Below are positions 41,818 through 50,943 of a stretch of DNA of 64,000 bases, one piece after another (position 1 is the first letter of the stretch; the number at the start of each line of letters is the position of its first letter). The notes under the pieces are model-generated. The model saw only the letters and a list, made by a program, of their open reading frames with translations, was not told the DNA's origin and did no database searches. This stretch comes from Plasmodium coatneyi (taxonomy: Eukaryota > Apicomplexa > Aconoidasida > Haemosporida > Plasmodiidae): positions 4,154,001-4,218,000 of the forward strand of contig NC_033567.1 in the NCBI RefSeq assembly GCF_001680005.1, read 5' to 3'. Both the position numbers and the translations under genes were made by a program.

Positions 41818-44800
41818 CTACACCCTAAACCCGGGATCTGAATGTTGAACCTGTTCCTTAGGAACATCAACCCTAACCCCGGAATCTGAACTTGGAACCT
41901 GTTTCTTAGGAACACCTTCCATAGGAACAAAGTCTTCCTCCCTAAATCCGGAATCTGAACTTTGAACCTCTTCCTTAGGAACATCTTCCTTTGCAACATC
42001 TTCTTTAGGAACAAAGTCTTCCCCCCAAAACCCGAAACCAGAAACTGAACTTGGAACCTTTTCCTGAGGAACATCAACCCTAAACCCGGAATCTGAACTT
42101 GGAACATCTTCCGGAGGAACACTTTCCTTAGCAACAAAGTCTTCCATAGGAACACATTCCTTAGGAACATTTTCTTGTTTTATAAATTGGGGTCCCATAA
42201 ATTCTTCTACAATTATTTTAAGGAAGTCCTCCTTCGTCAAATGAAGGTTTTCCCTTTGACATTCGTCTAAGACTTCTAAATGAATATCAATAATCATGCG
42301 GCGACGTACACCACGACGATCAGCACAACGATCAGTACGTTCTTTGGGGCTCTGCGTTCCTGTTGGAGCGGATCTTGGTTTGCGTTCCTTTACTAAGGTA
42401 TATTCATGTGGACGACCAGGCAGATCGTCCACATGATCAAGAGGTTGTTCTTCCAAGGGGGGAGGACCAGATACATCATAAGCTCTTCTGTGACGTTTTC
42501 TTCTTTTACCGAGGAAAAAATACTGCAAAAAAAAGAAAAAAAAAGCGAGAACATGTTTTTTTAAGAGGGGTGAAATGTTTGTTCACGCAACAGTAATTAC
42601 TAATGGACACCCCTAAATTGCGAAATCCTACACATACAACCTCTAAAATGCGAAATTCTACATATACACACCCCTAAAATGTGAAATATTACATACACCC
42701 TAAGTGTGAAATCCTACACAAACCCTAAAGTGTGACATCCTGCACACACCCTAAATGAGAAATCCTAACCCCCCAAAAGTTAAATCCTACACCCTTGAGT
42801 GAGAAATCCTACACACACCCCTAAAATGCGAAATCCTACACCACGCTGCGAATTCATTCACCTTTATTTTTTTCTGCCTTTTTTTTTCTTTTTTTTATTC
42901 TTTTCCTTCTTCCCTCTTCTTTTTCCTTTTTTTTTTTTTTTGGTTTTTCCTTCTTCTTTTCTTCTAATATTAATTTTTTTTTATTTTTATACTTTTTAAC
43001 CTTTTTTTTATTTTTTTTTAATTTTTTGCTTTTTCTTACCTTCCAAAGGAGATAACTCATGACAGATGTACCAATTAAGACAGGAGCCAAAGGAATGTAT
43101 GGGGTAAGATCAGAAGGGTCAATCTTGTTACTAAGTGGTAGAAGGGGAAGAATGCTTCTGGGACGCACCAAGGATGGACTCTTCCTTGTTGTTGCTGCTG
43201 GTGCCGGTGTTGGTAGTGCTCCTTCTGGTCTGTTACCACCTTGTTGTGGTGGTCCTTGGGGTCTTCCTGGGGGAGGTGGCGCCTGTGGTTTCTTACCACC
43301 TTGTTGTGGAGTGCTAGTGGAACCGGAACCAGAGGAACCTGGGTTCCAAGTTCCCGTAGAACCGGAACCAGAGGAACCTGGGTTCCAAGTTCCCGTAGAA
43401 CCGGAACCAGAAGAACCTGGATTCCAAGTTCCCGTAGAACCGGAACCAGAAGAACCTGGATTCCAAGTTCCTATGGAACCAGTACCGGAAGAACCAGGGT
43501 TCCAAGTTCCAGTAGAACCTGGGACAGATGTACCTAAGAAAGAAGTAAGAAAAAGGAGTGGTTAAATTTATCCTTCTTCCTTCTTCTTTTTTTTTTTATG
43601 TGCACCTTCCGGTGCATACACTTCCTTATTTTATTTTCCACTTTCTAATTTTTTTTACGTCCTAATTTTTTTACTTTTTTTACACTTCTTTCCACTCTCT
43701 AATTTTTTTTACGCATCCTAAATTTTTTGTACACTTCTTACTTCGTATTTATTTTTATTTTTCCTTTTTCCCTTTCTTTCTTTTTTCTTCTTCGTATTAA
43801 TTTTATTTTATTTTTTCTTTCTCTTTGCATACACCCTTAGGGTGTACACTCCCCCCTGGGGTGAGTAAGTAGCAGGCCATATTATGGGGCATTAACCTAG
43901 AAAGACCCTTAGGTCACACACCCATAACAACCTTCCTTCCACCTACCACCCCTAACAACCCAACAACCTACATAATTAGTGTTCTTACCTTCAGAAGTTG
44001 GACCAGGGATAGGACTACTCTGTCCATTCATATCCTGTACTTTCGGGCCTTCCGCAGAGTTCGGAACTTTTGGGCCTGTAATGTTAAGTGTAGTTTTAGT
44101 GGTAGTGACAGTTCCATATTCTCCCGTATGGGAGAATACTCCCTGATTTAGGTGATCATCGTCGAACTCGCCGCAAGTGGATCCAACACATCCTGTAACA
44201 TCATCATCACCAAGCGGAGGCAGACTGTCCAAATCATCAACATCCTGTGTATTCTTACCCGGTAGTGTTGCAATTTCCCCATCTTCACTATCACTCCTTA
44301 GCTCTCCTGCTGGTGCTTTGGTTGCTTTGTTATCGGGTTTGGGTGGTGAACATATTTTACTCAGAGCATTCTGTATGTTTCTATTATTCTTCTGGAGCTC
44401 ATCTTTTATTGTGTTACGTAGTTTCTTATTATCGAAATTCATATCATTACATTCGTCCCACTCACATGGAATACATGTACTCCCCCCTGTACATTCACTT
44501 TCGTGAAGATCTTTTCCTACATTAAAAAACTCCTGCATGCTATTATTTATGTTCGGACATTTATCCTTAATAAGATCTGAATACACATTTAATATAAAAC
44601 ATGACATAGTTTGCTTAAATAGTCTATTATTTTCCTTCTGATCAGATTTTCCCTTCCCACCAGTCTCCTTCCCTTGAGTGTTGTATATATGCTTTAAACC
44701 TCTAACTATTTGCTCGCATGCTGTTTTCTTTTCCCCTTCCATGCTACTGCAGTGATTGTCAACAACTTTATTCGTCTGAACCATGGTAGTAGCAAGTGGG

Positions 44801-47800
44801 TCGATCCTCTGTGTAATGTCCTTCCAACTGTCCTTCTACAAAAGTAAAGAGAAAGAAGGGGGGGACACGTAAATATAAGTAGTACTTATATGGAAAACAG
44901 TTCTGCTCCTTTCTGTGAAAAAAATATATATATATATTCGCTCAATTTCAATTTTATATAAAATTAGACTTTGATGCGAAATATGAATCCTTTCCAAACC
45001 TCCCACACCGTTGTGCTCATCTCTCCCGCTTTGCGCTTTTCCGCTGTTTTGTCCCTGGACCATTGTGTTGTTACACATTGTGCACGGTGACATAAGTTAT
45101 TATTTTTTATAGTACTTATATCAGTTAGAGTTTTTGTTAAGTTTGTATCCTTCCCTTTGAGCAGTTCATCCACTTTGTTCTTTACATTGTCTTTCTTCCC
45201 ACTATACTCTACTTCACAATTTCCATAGTCCTCAACCCTTTCACACTTAACACAATTATTACTATTACCACCGTTATACTTACACCATTTCGCAAGTTGC
45301 CCATTCCCTTTCTGAAATGCTTGTTTTATTGTATCCTCACCGATCGTACAGGGAGATTTAACGTGATTTTTCAATTCATCTGCATAGGCGTTCAGAAGCA
45401 GACAGGCCGCAACTTGCTTAAAATCCCTGTTTTCTTTGCCCTTCTGTTCATCGTCACTGTTCCCTTGCGTCTTATCATTCTCGTCTACATCAATGCTGTA
45501 TATGTGCTGTATTCCTGCAGTAATGTATTGGCATGCCTTTATCTCTGGGTCAGTGACTATTCTACTACCTGACTGTGTAAGGTTACTGCAATAAGTTTTC
45601 ATATGTTCGCTATTTGTAGATATAGAAGCAAACATATCTTTGGCCCTGTGCTCGATGACATTCTGCATTTCACTCTGTCAATATGAGAAAGAGGGGAAGG
45701 AAGAGAAGGAAACAAATGTATGCTATGTAATTATATGTGTCCACTTCCCTCTATAATTATGTCCATCTCCTACAATTATGTCCACCCCCCTATAATTATG
45801 TCCATCCCCCTATAATTATGTCCACCCCCCTTTAATTATGTCCACCCCCCTATAATTATGTCTACCCCCCATATAATTATTATATGTGTCCATCCCCCCC
45901 CTATAATGTGTGCATCTATTTTCTTCCCCCGTATATCCGTTTTGTACAAAACTACAATACTCACTAAATTGTCCTTTATTGTAATGAACAACACTGTGTT
46001 CCTTTTATTTTCTAATGAAGACAATATATATTGTGTTCACTTACCCAGTTCGTCTGTCCCTTATTCCTATTTGTATGCCACTTATCTGCTACGCATTTTA
46101 CGCGGGTACATAGGTCACCCTTGTTGGTGCAGTCATCACCGGAGGTTGATGAAGCTTTTTCAATTTCTTTCTTTACTTCTTCCAACTGGCCCTTAGTTCT
46201 TTCTTCAATGTGCTTCAATTTATCTACTAATTGTTTCCCTTTTGTGGGTTGTTGTCTAGATTTACCACCGGAACGACCCACACCAACTGTACCCATATTT
46301 GCTGTATACTTCCTATTACTCTCATTGCACCAATGACTATTGTGTATTCCCTTCATTTTTCCTCTTCCTGCTTCACACTTCATTTTCATACTGATTGCAT
46401 GTACAACATCTAGGCCATCTCTTACAAGGTTATCAGTTTCTCCATACTTACAACTTTTCCCTCCAATTCCTACACTGTCCCACCTACTTTCCAAATTATA
46501 CATCGCCTCATAGGCATATTTAATAACATCGTCACTAACACAACGACCCTTTACATAGGTCAACCACAAATGTAATAAGTCACACTTACTGACACATGGC
46601 TTGCCATTTCTAGACTTCGCATCCTTCTTTTCACATTCGTATTTTTCCTCATTTGCAATTATTAAATTCCTTATTAGAACTTCGCAAAACTCCCTTTCCT
46701 GTGTATTCCATATTTTACCCGTTTGTACGTCCTCCTTACATACACTTTTATATCCTTGCCACTTGTTATAAATGGTGTCCTTCCCATCTTCTTCACTGGG
46801 CACATTAGAAAACTTTGTGAACAGTTCATCCCAATTTTCTATAAAAAGAATTAGAAAAAATGTGCGATAGCAAATTAAGTTCAAGAAACTGCAGAGTACA
46901 AAATTCACTGTACACTTAAAAGTGTAGCACAAAACTTATTATGCATGTAGACCCCCTAGAGCATCCTTTCTTCCTTAGACCCATCCTTCTTCCTTCCTCC
47001 TCCTTAGACCATCCTTTCATCCTCCTTCCTTAGACCCTCTCCTTAAGAAATAAAATAAGGAAACATCATGCCTTACCTTCCTCATCGTCTTCCAGTCCTT
47101 TGATTGTACAATTATTTGGGTCCACTGATAAGGTGGATGGGGATTTTTGTTTTTTCATTGCTTCCTGTATTTTTTGTTCCAGTTCACTCTCAAACATCTT
47201 CTTTATTCCTTCTTCCCCCTTCGTTAACCCTTCCTCAAGGACCTTTTCTATTACTTCATCAGCAATACTCTGCGATACAGTTTTCCCTTCTTTCATTATT
47301 TCCCGTATTTCCTTTATTCCTGTTTCACTAGTCACTCCTGACCCATTACTCTTACTTCCTGCTCCTTCACTTGTCGCATCCTGGGTACAATTTTTCCCCT
47401 GTGTTTCTATTGCTTTGTAATTCCGCACTTTCGTATCACTCTTCCATCCTCTTTCGTTTATCCATTCTTTTATTGTTGCACCAATTAATTGACCCCCCAC
47501 TTTTGCTTCTTCTAGATTTTGGTTATAGCACATTTCCTCTGTCATCTTCAAATTATTGTCCTTCACCTTTTGTTTGACCACTCGTGATACATGTGGAAGT
47601 ACCCTTCCAAAACGGCAGTGTGTACCATATAATTCTACTAACACTATGGTTCCAACTAGACACCTTAGATATGTAGTTACCGTATCTTCACCCTCTATAC
47701 CTTTTCTTACCTTCAGATCCTGCGTTAATCCGTTTGTATATAACATTACTGCTAGCATATTTCTGCAGAGTTCTTTTTCCCGTGAATTCCACGATTCAAT

Positions 47801-48909
47801 TTTTTGTCCGTTCATACCCTCTCCAACCGCACACAGTTTTGGTATACCTGGTTGCTCACGCGGCAGAGTATTCATAAGATTTTCAAACATTTGCCCCAAA
47901 CCTGCCCATATTCCTATCTATAATATAGTGAGATGTAGGAATTAATTATACACACACATATATATATATATATATATATGCCTTCCTCTCTCATATTTTC
48001 TTTTCCTTCCTATTTTCCATTTTTTCATATATTTAGAAAGGGTTCACTTACCCCAAATTGGTTCACATTGTTCATACCCTTTTCCATGATCCATTTTGTT
48101 AATAAGTGGGATAGGAAATTAAACTGCTCTTTCGTCATTTTCTTTGTCTCCGCTGCACTTGGTTGTTGATGTTGCTGTGTTGGACATGATTTCTTTGGTT
48201 TGTTATCTATTAATTTCATAATTTTTGGATCCGCATTCATAGTTTGATTAATATGCTGTAATATATCGGTTCCCCCTAATACTCTCATAGGTTCTAACTT
48301 TCCATACACACATCCTTCACATTGAGCTCCCCCCCCAAATCCTCCGAACATACTCTTCATTAATTTATATGTCTCATGCACGACATTGCTCTTATCACAA
48401 TGTTTAATTATATACATGGTGGACCATAAGTTTAGTGTTGCACATTGGACATATTCCTTCATTTCCTCTTCAATGTTCGTCTGTCCGCAGTTTGCTCCTC
48501 GAACTTCTTTTATTTTGTATAAAATTTTCATAAGAAACTGACATACTTCCTTCTCGTCCCCTGCTAACTTCTTTCCTTCTACTGTAATATCTGCACATGC
48601 CTGTTTAGCCCAATCCTCCTTATCATCCTTTCTCATTGCCCCTAATATTTCAGTAATCCATTTTCCTATTTCTCCCATTAATTTTGTCTGTACGTTAAAA
48701 TAATATATTCACATGCATATTTTCCGGGGTACTATGCATTTATTATTCTTAGGGAAAAATAATATAGTCCGATGAAAGTAAGTATTATTAGTTTATATAT
48801 ATCCCACACAATATTATTATACCTTTCTGGCGGCTGGGGTCGTCCCACCAGATTTATTTTCCTGCAACCACCTCTTCATCAAATCTTCGAATTTATTATT
48901 TGAATCCAT
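41818..48909 (-). CDS. SICAvar: SICAvar antigen (schizont-infected cell agglutination type), eight exons
   Basis: Exons: 48909-48823, 48687-48052, 47917-47077, 46838-46045, 45674-45000, 44835-43989, 43533-43040, 42522-41818. All have GT..AG ends and compatible phases; joined 5079 nt, 1692 residues, no internal stop. SICA proteins are exported to the infected red cell surface and switch during chronic infection. Exon 1 encodes a short N-terminus (MDSNNKFEDLMKRWLQENK) without signal peptide. Exons 2-6 each encode a cysteine-rich SICA domain (for example WNTQEREFCEVLIRN, CTRVKCVADKW, DFKQVAACLLLNAYADEL). Exon 7 holds a 13-residue repeat array, a Pro-rich spacer and the membrane helix (about YIPLAPVLIGTSVMSYLLW). 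Exon 8 encodes the basic, then acidic cytosolic tail with the SICA_C words RRRMIIDIHLEVLDECQ and EEFMGPQFIKQENVPKE. Exon 5's donor (GAG|GTTTGG) is the least certain boundary. Confidence 0.93.
42606..42842. repeat. Telomere-like CCCTAAA array in SICAvar intron 7
   Basis: About eight degenerate units of 24-31 bp with a core like CACCCCTAAAATGCGAAATC. Each carries CCCTAAA or a one-base variant (near 42611, 42651, 42672, 42698, 42723, 42749, 42829). CCCTAAA is the complement-strand form of the Plasmodium telomere heptamer. Confidence 0.8.
43322..43516 (-). repeat. 39-bp coding repeat, SICAvar exon 7
   Basis: Five tandem 39-bp units starting at 43322, 43361, 43400, 43439 and 43478, encoding TGTWNPGSSGSGS. 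They sit just outside the membrane helix. Three units differ by only one or two bases. Confidence 0.9.
43866..43923. repeat. 58-bp repeat, copy 2 (SICAvar intron 6)
   Basis: Direct copy of the block at 41292-41349, located in the intron between exons 6 and 7 (43534-43988). Confidence 0.85.
45742..45880. repeat. 20-bp minisatellite, SICAvar intron 4
   Basis: Tandem units of exactly 20 bp from 45781 on (45781, 45801, 45821, 45841), TCCACCCCCCTATAATTATG with minor changes, with degenerate units on each side. It lies in the intron between exons 4 and 5. Confidence 0.9.
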
Positions 48910-49044
48910 TTTTTTCTTACCACATTATTCAATATTTCTTCTACTTATTATATAGAAATAATATTTTCTTAGGCACTATGTGTAATTCATTCTGTTCCAC
49001 ATTCACATTATCATTCTACAACTGACTGACTGACTTGCTCACTC

Positions 49045-49187
49045 CCAGGAAGTAGTGTGTATATGTGCGGAATTTTTTTTTTATTCATTTTTTTTCACTA
49101 TTCATATTAACATTCTTAGATGGATTCTTTCCTTCCAGGAAGTAGTGTGTATATGTGCGGAATTTTTTTTATCATTCATTTTTTTTA
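49045..49187. repeat. Direct repeat pair upstream of SICAvar
   Basis: CCAGGAAGTAGTGTGTATAT followed by GTGCGGAA and a T tract occurs at 49045-49097 and again at 49135-49187, almost identical over about 53 bp, period 90. Confidence 0.85.
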
Positions 49188-49513
49188 CTACTTTTCGTCA
49201 CTTTTTTTTTCGCTTCTTTTATTCATTCTTTAAAAGGAACATTGCACATATGTCATGTATTCCTTTCGTCACATTATTACTTTTTTCCCTGCTTTTTACA
49301 ACTTTACACTTAGGCTTAACGCAATATTTTTTCCCCGTTGGAAGTTACCTTCAGATGATTTTGTTCTAAATTAATGCTAAAGAACAAATTGCAACACGTA
49401 AAAAAAAAAAAATTGTTTACAGGAAACTAGGAGAAAGTGGAGCCTACCCTATATCACCTTTCTTTCACTTTTTCTTTTTTTTTCTCTCTTACTTCTATCT
49501 TACTCTAAGAGTC

Positions 49514-49731
49514 AAAAAAAAAAAAAAAAAAGGGGAGGAATTACCTATCTTCCTTCACTCTTTTTTTTTTCTTCTTTTTCTTTTTTTCTCAAAAAGAAAC
49601 AATCTTTCTGAACTATACATTCTACCTATATACATCGTTCTGTTCTTTTAAAAAAAAAAAAAGAAAAAGAAGAAAAAAAAAAAGAGTGAAGGAAGATAGG
49701 TAATTCCTCCCCTTTTTTTTTTTTTTTTTTT
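49514..49731. repeat. Long inverted repeat, about 75-bp arms
   Basis: Left arm 49514-49588, right arm 49656-49731, separated by a 67-nt loop. Each arm is a run of 18-19 A, a 29-base unique core (GGGGAGGAATTACCTATCTT and nine more bases), 10-11 T and a CTTCTTTTTC stretch. The core is identical in reverse complement, and the arms differ only in homopolymer length. Confidence 0.92.
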
Positions 49732-49735
49732 CAGA

Positions 49736-49915
49736 AGAAGAATGCACTGTATGTAAGGAAAAGGAAAAAAGGAAGGAAAAAAGGAAGGAGAAGGAAAGAA
49801 GGAATAAGAAAAAAAGAAAAGAGGGAAAAAAGGAAAGAAAAAATAAGGAATAAGAAGGAAGGAAAGAAAAGGAAAAAGGAGGAAAGATTTGAAAGGAAGA
49901 AAGAAATTAAGGGAT
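49736..49915 (+). repeat. Polypurine tract
   Basis: About 180 bases of nearly pure A and G on the plus strand (GGAAGGAAAAAAGG-type words), interrupted only near 49748-49757 and at a few T bases. It directly follows the inverted repeat. Confidence 0.8.
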
Positions 49916-50943
49916 AGAATGGTTAGATGATTTAAATGGTTGAGGAGGGGACTGAGGAATTAAAAAATATCAGGGGAATATCCTTCTTTTATTAATAATA
50001 TTTCTTCCAGCATATATATAAATAATTACCCATATATGAATGCTTATACCTATATCACCCCCACCATTGTGATTATCATTATCACGTTTTCTGGAATTGG
50101 TTTATTCATTTACTATTTTAATATATATAGGAGGATGAATAATAAATGCAGTAGAAAGAATGTGTAGTTCATAGTGTTGTGCATATGTATATCACTTTTA
50201 TTGAATAAAGTATGAAAAGTATCAATTAGGAGGTATAATATATAGACGTACATGTATATATACATATGCCGGCACCATTTTGAAGTACCTTTTTTCTCAA
50301 TCCCCCTTTAGACACAAAGAAAGAATAGAAAAATTGTGAACCCCAAACCCTTTGTCGAGTTGGAAGACACGTAGTTAAACATCCAAATGGGCACTGACAC
50401 TTGTTATCATAAATAAAAAACTACAAACGAAAAATATATGTACTATAATAGGAATGCTATGTCACTGGTTTCACTTGGCTGGGTGGAACACACACAAAAA
50501 AAAAAAAACAAAGATGGGTTCATATAAAACCTTTTTTTTTTTTTTGAGGAAAGATGTTACATGGTATGCACATTGGTCCACTTCATCGTCTGCACCCCAA
50601 TCATGTAGGCAATATTGCTTTCAGTAAAAATATATATGTATCCCCACATACCTTTATACATATATGTTTGTTTTTCAAGTGGTAATAAGACGAATGCGAC
50701 TTCAATGGCACCTTCACGGCGTCATGTGGAATGATATGTTCATCAAAATTAAAGGAGGGTAACCGCATCAGGAAAAAGAAGAGTTGTTCTGTAAGGGTAC
50801 TTACTCAATGTAACGAAGGAGTGGTGCACACGGAAAAAAAAAATGAAATAAAAAGAATTCCCTACGAATGTGGAAATTGCAAATTGTAGTAAGTGAACTG
50901 GAAAAGAAGGTTCTTCTGTGTTGCTCCAGAGTTTGAACTTGTC

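Larger units (their letters stand above)
48910..50943. other. SICAvar upstream region, 2 kb
   Basis: Upstream of the SICAvar start. It contains, in order away from the gene, a 90-bp-spaced direct repeat (49045-49187), a long inverted repeat (49514-49731) and a polypurine tract (about 49736-49915). More ordinary AT-rich sequence follows. No coding frame is credible; it is likely the promoter and 5' UTR of the antigen gene. Confidence 0.6.

Noticed and set aside
42606..42842. CRISPR-like array from regularly spaced repeats
   Set aside because: Eukaryotic intron, units degenerate and without unique spacers; explained as a telomere-like minisatellite.
43059..43565. 168-codon open frame on the plus strand with a Pro/Glu repeat (VEPEPEEPGFQV)
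   Set aside because: Antisense of the SICAvar exon 7 repeat; the minus-strand exon joins in phase to exons 6 and 8.
41818..48909. Alternative identification as a kir/pir or var gene
   Set aside because: No pir domain and no DBL/CIDR domains; the many short cysteine-rich exons, terminal membrane helix and SICA_C tail words fit SICAvar only.
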